From assembly GCA_046328525.1 (NCBI GenBank), contig JAXLWK010000003.1:186001-250000 (forward strand): 64,000 bases of DNA, in the 5' to 3' direction. Positions 24,477 to 31,614 of the stretch are shown one piece after another. A model generated the notes under the pieces. The model worked only from the letters and a program-made list of their open reading frames with translations. It was not told the DNA's origin and searched no databases. Each line of letters starts with the position of its first letter. Positions within the stretch are counted from its first letter, which is position 1. Made by a program: the position numbers and the translations under genes. This DNA is from JBDHWG01 sp046328525 (GTDB lineage Bacteria; Chloroflexota; Anaerolineae; Epilineales; JAHCIE01).

Positions 24477-26156
24477 TCAATACTTACGACTGCCGTTGAG
24501 TGAAGGCCGATACTTGCGATTGATGCGGCGGTGGCTTAACTTGCGCCAGATACCTCGCAACATACCAACATCGCTGGCGCTGAGTCCTAAGCCTACTGTC
24601 AACAGAATGCGGTCGACTGTGTCAAGAATGCCCTCGGTGTTGTTCGCCCGTTCCAGGTGGTCAAGTTCATCGATATCTAGTGCTTGCGCATTGTCTAGCG
24701 GAAGCAGTAACTGCTCAGCCTCATTCGGCTCCAGCTCGAGTACTCCCCCGCCATAGCTGCGTCCCAGGACCTCCGAAAACGCGAAGGTCAAAGAGTTCAT
24801 GAAAGCACTGCTGATCACAGAACCTTGCAGATCAGACCGCAGTCTCACACGATGAATGGTATCAGTGCATGTAGTCTGCGCAGCATTTAGTACAAGCTTC
24901 GGGTGGTCGTGGACCTGCCGCAGCATAAAAGCATCTGGTATCCAATAGGAGGGTACTACATACCAGCGTTTGCGAATGCGGCACTTGTAACCCTCATGGT
25001 AGTTGGCTTCTTCTCCGATGCGTACATACGTTTGTAGGGCCGCCGGCAATTGGTCAAAAGGAACGTCCGGAGCCACTAATAGCTGGGTTGGCAGATCGCG
25101 TGCAGCCTGTGTCATCCAATCCTGATCTGTGAAGACTATCCCCTGCAGCTGATTGGAACGTCCAACTATCCGCCGTGCATAAGGCAATAGTTCATGGGTT
25201 TCCGCTTGCTCTGACGTGAGGACAAAGAACTGGTTGAGGCCCGTGACAATGCCGACGTCGACGTCAGCGACATCTCCGAGTCGTGCAATGCGAGTATCTG
25301 AGCGGAGCTCACGCAGCAGCATGATTTCGTCAGGGTCAAGGAAGTACTGCGTCCATTTTTCTGTTGAGTGGCTCATTGGCTTCAGAGGACTTGACATGAA
25401 TTCGTCGTGCTGATAGGTCACGAGATCATCCATGGTTTCAAGTTCTATGGTGCGAATGCCTGTGTGGTCTATGCCATCTCGCTCTCCGAGAAACAATACA
25501 ACTTCTTGCTGAACACCTTCAAAAAGGAGTTTCTTAAAAGTCAAGAGGGTTATGGCCGAAAACCTGTCGCTCAACAGGCGACGCAGTCGAGCTGCATAGT
25601 TGACTTGGAGGAGTTCGGCTGGAATCACCATTGCCAATCGTCCATGTGGCTTAAGAAGAAGCATCGCAGCGACTAGAAATGGTACCCAGGAATTCGTCAA
25701 GCGATTTGGAAGAAGACCTGCACGCCCCATTAGCTGAAACGCTACGTCGCGATGCTCCTCGGGAAAGTTCTGGTAGCGAATGAAAGGCGGGTTCCCTACG
25801 ATGGCGTCAAATAGGCAGTTCGTGGCTAGCAATTCCCGACATTGCGAGAAAAAATCGCCTACACGGATTTGACCTTCAACGGCCGGAACACCGAGTCTGT
25901 CTAGTTTGTCATTTGCCTTGCGACTCTCTATAGCATCAAGTTCAACCCCTATTATCTGGTGTCCAATTGCTCGTAGATCGCTACCCCGCGCTAGGAGCGT
26001 CTTAACAGCAGCTTCCAGCAAGACTCCATCGCCGCAACTTGGTTCAAGTACCGACGATTGGGGATCCTGAATTGCCCAATCGGCCAGGAATGCGGCGATG
26101 GGCTCGGGCGTGTAGTAGCCGCCGCGAAGTTTCTGGTAACTTGCGATTGGTTTCAC
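24477..26156 (-). CDS. N6-adenine DNA methyltransferase (type II, Eco57I-like)
   Basis: 559 residues. It shows the SAM-binding motif I VLEPSCGDGVLLEAA, an acidic turn IGVELDAIE, a motif IV of the form NPPF (FDAIVGNPPFIRYQ), and a C-terminal half that would act as target recognition domain. The opening KLRGGYYTPEPIAAFLADWA is typical of gamma-class adenine methyltransferases. It would methylate adenine within the recognition site of the neighbouring nuclease. Lower G+C than the genes around it. Confidence 0.88.
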   Translation of the reverse strand: MKPIASYQKLRGGYYTPEPIAAFLADWAIQDPQSSVLEPSCGDGVLLEAAVKTLLARGSDLRAIGHQIIGVELDAIESRKANDKLDRLGVPAVEGQIRVGDFFSQCRELLATNCLFDAIVGNPPFIRYQNFPEEHRDVAFQLMGRAGLLPNRLTNSWVPFLVAAMLLLKPHGRLAMVIPAELLQVNYAARLRRLLSDRFSAITLLTFKKLLFEGVQQEVVLFLGERDGIDHTGIRTIELETMDDLVTYQHDEFMSSPLKPMSHSTEKWTQYFLDPDEIMLLRELRSDTRIARLGDVADVDVGIVTGLNQFFVLTSEQAETHELLPYARRIVGRSNQLQGIVFTDQDWMTQAARDLPTQLLVAPDVPFDQLPAALQTYVRIGEEANYHEGYKCRIRKRWYVVPSYWIPDAFMLRQVHDHPKLVLNAAQTTCTDTIHRVRLRSDLQGSVISSAFMNSLTFAFSEVLGRSYGGGVLELEPNEAEQLLLPLDNAQALDIDELDHLERANNTEGILDTVDRILLTVGLGLSASDVGMLRGIWRKLSHRRINRKYRPSLNGSRKY

Positions 26157-26218
26157 GAAGTTCCCCTAGAGAACTAGCTAGTTGACGTGCAATTCATGCG
26201 CAGGCCGATTAACGATTC

Positions 26219-26271
26219 TACGCACATACTCAATTACTATCCAGTCTACGCACATACTCAATTACTATGCA
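26219..26271. repeat. direct repeat pair at the edge of the restriction-modification island
   Basis: The 23-mer starting CTACGCACATACTCAATTAC occurs twice in direct orientation, separated by 5 bases (starts 26219 and 26247). It lies between the methyltransferase start and the truncated toxin frame. Confidence 0.8.
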
Positions 26272-26364
26272 GGAGGCAGCGAGCCGAGTGCTCCTAACGT
26301 CTTTGTGTATCAATCTAGGCAACAGAGCGAGTGGGTTCTCGTCGAGGAGGAAGCGAACCTTCAT
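26230..26364 (-). pseudogene. truncated DUF5615/PIN-like toxin remnant
   Basis: A 44-codon frame whose ATG overlaps the stop of the DUF433 gene (ATGA), as expected for a toxin downstream of its antitoxin. Its opening MKVRFLLDEN-(x)n-PRLI resembles the LLDEN...LP start of DUF5615 PIN-like nucleases (about 110-120 residues). The frame then loses similarity and ends inside the direct repeats, next to the restriction-modification genes. It looks like a toxin cut off by insertion of the island. Confidence 0.5.
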
Positions 26365-26693
26365 GAGGCGCGCGGGAGGTCTTGCTGCCGCTCTGCCTTG
26401 ATGGCGCGCAGCCGCTCGGCGAGGGGCGAGGGATTGCTGCGCGACTCCTCGTAGCGCTGCTCGCGCCAGCGGTTGAGGCGCGCCAGGTAGGCGTCTACCT
26501 CGGAGCGGTTGTGGAGATAGTAGGTGATCGTCGCGTAAATCTCTTCGAGGCGCAACGAGGGGAATTGGGCGAGGATTTCGTCCGGGCTGTACCCTTCCCG
26601 GTAGTAGTACAGCACATCGTCAATGCCAATGCGGTGTCCCCGGATGCGAATGTCGTCCGGCGCTACGAAGTCGAGATACTGTTCGAGTTCCAT
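26361..26693 (-). CDS. DUF433 (VapB-like) antitoxin-family protein
   Basis: 110 residues. IRGHRIGIDDVLYYYREGYSPDEILAQFPSL is the helix-turn-helix core of DUF433 proteins, usually the antitoxin of a DUF433-DUF5615 pair. The C-terminal part is charged and helical. The stop overlaps the ATG of the truncated toxin-like frame. With the toxin broken, this antitoxin may be an orphan. Confidence 0.8.
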   Translation of the reverse strand: MELEQYLDFVAPDDIRIRGHRIGIDDVLYYYREGYSPDEILAQFPSLRLEEIYATITYYLHNRSEVDAYLARLNRWREQRYEESRSNPSPLAERLRAIKAERQQDLPRAS

Positions 26694-26915
26694 CTACAGC
26701 CCCACACTTTCCAACTCGCACCGGTGACAAATTCCTCGTGCATGGCTCGATTATACTACCGACGGCGCGCTTTGCCAATGCGGACATAATTTTACAGTCA
26801 ATTTACATTATTCTGACCGCGCTTAACACATTCAGCCTGTCTGCCTTCTATACTGTACGCTACGCCGCTGTGTCGTTTTCATGCCCGTTGCGATGCGTAC
26901 CGAAGGAAGGCAGAT

Positions 26916-28622
26916 ATGCTGCGCAAGAGTTTTGGCCTGGCGTGTGTGCTGATGGTGTTGGCGTACGTGTTGCTGGCCGGCTCCGGTTCCGCGGTTCACT
27001 CAGGTGTTTCGGTCGCAAGCGCCAGCGAGGCGGCGGCAATCCCGTCCGATCCCTCCGCCGCTCACCCCAACATTCTGTTCATCCTCACCGACGACCAGGA
27101 CGTGCGGCTCGACTCGCTGGACTACATGCCCCACGTGAAGTCCCTCCTGACCGACAAAGGCATTGATTTCGAGAACTTCTTCGTCACGGTCTCCCTGTGC
27201 TGCCCATCGCGCTCGACGATCCAACGCGGCCAGTATGCCCACAACACGCAGATCTACGGCAACTCGTACACGGCGGCGCACCCGGACGGCGGCTTCCAGA
27301 AGTTCTACAAGCTCGGTGAGGAGAACTCGACGATCGGCACGTGGCTGCACGACGCGGGCTACCGCACGGGCCTGATGGGCAAGTACCTCAACGGTTACCC
27401 GCAGACCTTCCCGCCGGGTCAGGTGCCGCAGAACTACATCCCGCCTGGTTGGGATGAGTGGGATAGCCCGACGGAGGGTCAGGCGAAGCCCGACGCGAAC
27501 TGCACCTATGACGGCCCGTACAGCGAGTACAACTACTGGATGAACGAGAACGGCACGATTGTGCCGTACAAGTGCGCTGCCTCGGACTACATGGTGGATG
27601 TGCTGTCAGGCAAGGCGAACACCTTCATTCAGCAGGCTGCTACGGACCACAAGCCTTTCTTTCTTTACCTGGCGACCTACGCGCCGCATCAGCCCGCGAC
27701 ACCGGCGCCGCGTCACGAGAATCTTTTCCAGGGCGTGACAGCCCCGCGCCCGCCTTCGTTCAATGAGCCGGACGTCAGCGACAAGCCGGACTACATCAAG
27801 AGCCGACCATTGCTGACGCCGACCCAGGTCAACGCCATTGACGAGCTATACCGCAACCGGCTGCGGTCGCTCCAGTCGGTGGACGAGATGGTAGCCCACC
27901 TGGTGGACACGCTCCAGACGACCGGCCAGCTCGACAACACGTACATCTTCTTCGTCTCCGACAACGGCTTCCACATGGGGGAGCACCGTCTGAATTCTGG
28001 CAAGCAAGCGCCCTACGAAGAGGACATCCGCGTGCCGATGATCGTGCGCGGCCCGGGCGTCCTGTCGGGCGTCACCCGCCCGCACCTGACGGTGAACGTG
28101 GACCTTGCCCCGACGTTCGCGGACCTGGCGGGTGTGACGCCGCCCGCCTTTGTGGATGGACGCTCCCTCGTGCCACTCCTGCACGCCAACCCGCCGGGGC
28201 TGAATGACTGGCGGTGCGCGGTGCTGCTGTCGCACGGCGACGTGGACGAGGCGCCCCTCCAGACGAACAGCAGTTTGGAGCCGCCGGATCCCATGGAGCT
28301 GGAGATGCAACGGCCGAACGCGGCCAGCGCCATCACGCCATTCGCCGGTCTGCGAACCGTGACGCAGACGTACGTTGACTACACTACGGGCGAGCGCGAG
28401 TTATACAATCTGCCCACCGACCCCTACGAACTGCACAACCTCGTCAACACGGCCAATCCGACGCACCTGACACAGCTCGACGATTGGCTGACGCGCCTCT
28501 CAACCTGCGCGGGCCAGAGCTGCCGCGACATCGAGGGCAACTCGCCTTGGGGGGCCTGTGTCGGCTACCGCTCGTTCCTGCCGCATGTCGCGGATGGCGA
28601 GGGCGGCTCCGACGGCGAGTGA
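26916..28622 (+). CDS. secreted sulfatase (N-acetylglucosamine-6-sulfatase-like)
   Basis: 568 residues with an N-terminal signal peptide (about residues 1-25). The alkaline-phosphatase-like fold is clear: NILFILTDDQDVR (metal-binding Asp pair), and the formylglycine signature SLCCPSRSTIQRGQYAHNT, whose first Cys (residue 95; C-x-P-S-R) would be oxidised by a formylglycine-generating enzyme. Next come GLMGKYLNGY, TYAPHQPATPAP, and VSDNGFHMGEHRL (second metal site). The motif set is closest to glucosamine-6-sulfatases, so it probably removes sulfate from extracellular polysaccharide. The maturation enzyme is not in the window. Confidence 0.88.
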   Translation: MLRKSFGLACVLMVLAYVLLAGSGSAVHSGVSVASASEAAAIPSDPSAAHPNILFILTDDQDVRLDSLDYMPHVKSLLTDKGIDFENFFVTVSLCCPSRSTIQRGQYAHNTQIYGNSYTAAHPDGGFQKFYKLGEENSTIGTWLHDAGYRTGLMGKYLNGYPQTFPPGQVPQNYIPPGWDEWDSPTEGQAKPDANCTYDGPYSEYNYWMNENGTIVPYKCAASDYMVDVLSGKANTFIQQAATDHKPFFLYLATYAPHQPATPAPRHENLFQGVTAPRPPSFNEPDVSDKPDYIKSRPLLTPTQVNAIDELYRNRLRSLQSVDEMVAHLVDTLQTTGQLDNTYIFFVSDNGFHMGEHRLNSGKQAPYEEDIRVPMIVRGPGVLSGVTRPHLTVNVDLAPTFADLAGVTPPAFVDGRSLVPLLHANPPGLNDWRCAVLLSHGDVDEAPLQTNSSLEPPDPMELEMQRPNAASAITPFAGLRTVTQTYVDYTTGERELYNLPTDPYELHNLVNTANPTHLTQLDDWLTRLSTCAGQSCRDIEGNSPWGACVGYRSFLPHVADGEGGSDGE

Positions 28623-28726
28623 CACGGGCAGGTGGAATTTGCTCTGCATCCAGCCGGTGGCCTGGCACGCTTTGTGCTTTTGGGGACGATAGAGGTATCA
28701 ACCTGTATCGTCTAACGGAGGCACGA

Positions 28727-28987
28727 ATGAGTATCATAGCCTGGCTCGTTATCGGTTTGCTCGCCGGCTGGATCGCGAGCATGATCATGCGCAGTGGGTA
28801 CGGTCTGATTGGCGACCTGGTGCTGGGTGTTGTCGGCGCGATTGTCGGCGGCTGGCTGGCCGGCATCTTCCTGCACGCCGACTACACCACGGGCATCAAC
28901 ATTGAGACCCTGATTACGGCCGTGGTCGGCGCGATCGTGGTGATCGCCATTGCGCGGCTGGTCACGGGGCGGCGCGTCACGGGCTAA
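28727..28987 (+). CDS. GlsB/YeaQ/YmgE family small membrane protein
   Basis: 86 residues, almost wholly hydrophobic with three membrane segments and the glycine-rich LVLGVVGAIVGGWLAGIFL typical of this transglycosylase-associated protein family. Function in the inner membrane is poorly known and often stress-related. ATG at 28727 with AACGGAGG just upstream. A strong hairpin follows 26 bases after the stop. Confidence 0.88.
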   Translation: MSIIAWLVIGLLAGWIASMIMRSGYGLIGDLVLGVVGAIVGGWLAGIFLHADYTTGINIETLITAVVGAIVVIAIARLVTGRRVTG

Positions 28988-29013
28988 GTCAACTGTATAG
29001 TGTGTGGAAGCAA

Positions 29014-29053
29014 GACAAAGGACGAAGGCGTTCGGTAGCCCTTCGTCCTTTGT
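29014..29053. terminator. strong hairpin after the YeaQ-family gene
   Basis: A perfect 15-bp stem, GACAAAGGACGAAGG / CCTTCGTCCTTTGTC, with a 10-base loop. It could act in both directions; it also lies downstream of the convergent PlsY-like gene. Confidence 0.7.
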
Positions 29054-29203
29054 CCATTTGGGCGTGGTCGAACACAAAGCCGTTGCCCTCGGCCAGGATC
29101 TTGGCGTAGGTCAGCGTGATGACACAGAGGATCGTGAGGGCGAGACGGTCGGAGCCGTAGGCTAAACGCACACACCCATGCCGCGAGATGGAGACCCTGG
29201 CAG

Positions 29204-29737
29204 TCACTTAAGCCCGCCGATTGTTTCAGACGTCTGCCTCTGACGCATCAACACTACCAGGGCGGCGCCGAGGGCAAGCAGCACGTCCGCCGCGGGGTAA
29301 TGCAGCAGGGCAGCCGCCAGCGGTGTCAGCGACGCAGCCACGAGGGTCGCGGTGAGCGGGCGGCGCGAAAGGGCGAAGACCAGCGCCCAGGCAGCCAGGC
29401 CGACGAGCAAGGCCGCCGGGACGGCCACGGCGAGGGCGCCGATGGCGGTGGGCAGCCCTGTGCTGCCGCGTTTCGGTGTCCAGACCGGCCAGCCCTGGCC
29501 GACGACGGCCATAAAGCCAACGGCCGTCACGGCGTAGGCCGACCAGGCGAACTGCGACGCGAGCCAGGCGAGCAAGGCCCCTTTGGCTATGTCGAGGGCG
29601 ACGGCGACTGCGTTGGCAGGCCCGCCCTGGCTCGGGGGGGCCTGGCCCCAGCGGGGCAGGCGGGTGGCGAGGATGGCAGACGGAAGGGCGCCGACAAAGT
29701 AGCCGAGCGCGGCCCAGGCAAGAAGATTGAGTCCCAT
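29204..29737 (-). CDS. PlsY-like membrane protein with degenerate acyltransferase motifs
   Basis: 177 residues, five or so membrane segments. The layout follows glycerol-3-phosphate acyltransferase PlsY: YFVGALPSAILATR for the first segment, DIAKGALLAWLA, and GQGWPVWTPKRGSTGLPTAIG where PlsY has GHxxPvfl-F-GGKGvAT. The first catalytic loop (GSGNxGATN) reads SQGGPANAVAV, and the conserved His of the third motif is Gln. It is therefore either a very divergent or an inactive paralogue. It lies alone, 70 bases downstream of the NYN gene on the same strand. Confidence 0.6.
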   Translation of the reverse strand: MGLNLLAWAALGYFVGALPSAILATRLPRWGQAPPSQGGPANAVAVALDIAKGALLAWLASQFAWSAYAVTAVGFMAVVGQGWPVWTPKRGSTGLPTAIGALAVAVPAALLVGLAAWALVFALSRRPLTATLVAASLTPLAAALLHYPAADVLLALGAALVVLMRQRQTSETIGGLK

Positions 29738-29806
29738 AGGGGAAATGCGACGGGCCGGGTGGAAGTCAGTTGTTGTGTGGACTGGCTTCCGCCCGGCCCG
29801 TGTCAG

Positions 29807-31171
29807 CTACTCGGCCGGCTCGATCTCGGGATCGTCGTCGGTCTCGCCGTCCGGGTGGAGGTCGGGGTTCAGGCGATAGTAGGCGTGGTTGCCGCGCGTA
29901 CTGCGCACGAGTATCTTGCGGTTGATCGATTCCTTGATCATCTCCTTCATCTGCTTGTTGGAGAGGTCAAGGACTTCCTTATTGCGCAGGGCGCGCAGGC
30001 TGTCGAAGATCTCGATGAACAGGACCGGCTGGTCGAACTGCCCCATCATCTCGTTGAAGATTTGCCATTCCTCGTCGCCGATGTCCTCGACGTTCCCGTC
30101 CGCGCCTTCCAGCTCCGGCTCGAGCACCTCCGGCTCGGCGGGAGCCTCCGGCTCGCCCACGGCCGGCGCCTCGACCACGCTGGCCTCTGGCTCCTCGGCG
30201 GCGCTGTCGGCCGGCGGCTGCGGCGGGCTCGGCTTGCCCCGTCGCCCGCCGCGCCGCGACCGCGACTTGGCGGCGCTCTCAGCGGTGGCCGCCGTTGGGC
30301 CTGGCCCCGGCTGGCGTGGGCGAATGACCTCGATCTCGTCGTCGAGGGACTCGGGCGCGAACTGGCTCAGCTTCAGCGGGTCCTCGCCCGGCAGGAACAC
30401 CTCGGTCACGGAGCCGCTGCTGAACACCTGCACCAGGTTGCGCTGCTCGGCCTCGCGCACGAAGTCGCGGAACTTCGAGAACGGCCGCCCCTTCTTGTCC
30501 TTGAGCTTGGTTTCGTCGAAATCGCCCATCAGCTCGACCATGAGGAGCTTCAGCGTGGCGAGAGTCGCCAGGTTGCCGCGCTGCCGCGACAGCTTAACGG
30601 CTTGCACCAGCACGGTGTAGGGGTCCTTCTCGCGCTTGCCCGTCCGCCGCCCATCCTCCTCCTCATCATCCTCGTCATAGCGGCCGACGACGTTCGAGTA
30701 GAAGATGAACTCGTCGGCGCTCTGGGCCAGGTGGGAGGAGGCCGCGTCGGCCACACCAATGACGATGGCGCGCTTTCCCTGCTGGCGGATGGCATTGATC
30801 AGCGGGATGAAGTCGCGGTCGCCGGTGATGATGACGTAGGTGTCAATGTTGGGGTGCGTGTAGAGGGTCTTCATGCAGTCAATACACATGTGGATATCAA
30901 CTGAGTTCTTGATGGCGCGGCCGATGCGACCCTCTTCCCGGTCGTAGTAGTACGTCGGGACGTACATCGGCTCGATGCTGTTGGCGTAAAGGGCGTTGGT
31001 GACGCGGGGGTAACGATACCAGTCGGCGTAGGCGCGGGCGATGGTGACCCGCCCGTATTCCTGGCACTTGTCGCGTATGCTGTCAAAGTTCGGTTGCTCG
31101 CCGTACTTATTGCGGATCGAGATATAGATATTCTCGAAATCCACAAACACGGCGACATCAGTTGTAGCCAT
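29807..31171 (-). CDS. NYN-domain ribonuclease-like protein with OST-HTH-like domains
   Basis: 454 residues. Residues 1-165 form a NYN (PIN-like) domain: VAVFVDFENIYISIR, IHMCIDCMKTLY, YVIITGDRDFIPLINAIR and VIGVADAASSHLAQSADEF, keeping the acidic catalytic residues. A first OST-HTH/LOTUS-like domain follows (about 185-275), then an Ala/Pro/Glu-rich disordered linker with a basic patch (SRSRRGGRRGK), and a second winged-helix-like domain (about 375-440). Such proteins are predicted RNA-processing nucleases. It has its own promoter about 240 bases upstream. Confidence 0.88.
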   Translation of the reverse strand: MATTDVAVFVDFENIYISIRNKYGEQPNFDSIRDKCQEYGRVTIARAYADWYRYPRVTNALYANSIEPMYVPTYYYDREEGRIGRAIKNSVDIHMCIDCMKTLYTHPNIDTYVIITGDRDFIPLINAIRQQGKRAIVIGVADAASSHLAQSADEFIFYSNVVGRYDEDDEEEDGRRTGKREKDPYTVLVQAVKLSRQRGNLATLATLKLLMVELMGDFDETKLKDKKGRPFSKFRDFVREAEQRNLVQVFSSGSVTEVFLPGEDPLKLSQFAPESLDDEIEVIRPRQPGPGPTAATAESAAKSRSRRGGRRGKPSPPQPPADSAAEEPEASVVEAPAVGEPEAPAEPEVLEPELEGADGNVEDIGDEEWQIFNEMMGQFDQPVLFIEIFDSLRALRNKEVLDLSNKQMKEMIKESINRKILVRSTRGNHAYYRLNPDLHPDGETDDDPEIEPAE

Positions 31172-31410
31172 AAACTTCTTGTTCTAACCTCTCATCCTTC
31201 GTAGGAGGCCGCGCCGTCTCTCGGCGCGGCATGGTGTGCCTGTTGAAGCGAGTATGTGGCGGATTGGCCCGGTCCACCCCAGTGACTCGCGTGGCGGTAG
31301 CCTCCGCAGCCGCGCCATCGCCCGCTGGCCGTCTGCGCGAGGCCCCAAAAAAAGACCGTTCCTGACCTGCCCGACCACGGGAAGGCGCGGGATAATGGTC
31401 TTGCGAGTCA

Positions 31411-31439
31411 ATTATACAATAACAAGGCCCTTTTCCCAA
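31411..31439 (-). promoter_or_regulatory. promoter of the NYN-domain gene
   Basis: Minus strand TTGGGA (31434-31439), 17-base spacer, perfect TATAAT (31411-31416). Confidence 0.65.
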
Positions 31440-31517
31440 AATCCATTCCTGCATCCCCATCCCACAGCCTGGCCTCGGCACTGCGTAACTCCTATCTCCT
31501 ATGGCGTGCAAAGTGGG

Positions 31518-31546
31518 TTGACACGCGGATGACGTGCCACTAGAAT
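31518..31546 (+). promoter_or_regulatory. promoter of the arylsulfatase gene
   Basis: TTGACA (31518-31523), 17-base spacer, TAGAAT (31541-31546), 69 bases upstream of the GTG start at 31615. Confidence 0.8.
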
Positions 31547-31614
31547 AGCGTGCAGTAGATAGATTGTGGCGCTGCACCCTGCCAGCGCGCCGGTTACGCC
31601 CAAGGAGGCCACCC

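Larger units (their letters stand above)
31172..31614. other. divergent intergenic region with two promoters
   Basis: No gene supported. It holds opposed promoters for the NYN gene (31411-31439, minus) and the arylsulfatase (31518-31546, plus). The NYN transcript would have a leader of about 230 bases. That leader contains a run of seven T on the minus strand (31347-31353) after a weak CCCG-TGGT-CGGG hairpin; I could not establish a proper terminator or riboswitch there. Confidence 0.6.

Noticed and set aside
28989..29207. 72-codon minus-strand frame overlapping the PlsY-like stop (GTGA) with a hydrophobic segment
   Set aside because: It runs through the strong hairpin at 29014-29053 and matches no family I know. 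The coupling-like overlap could be chance. Left out as unsupported, though a decayed membrane-protein fragment is possible.
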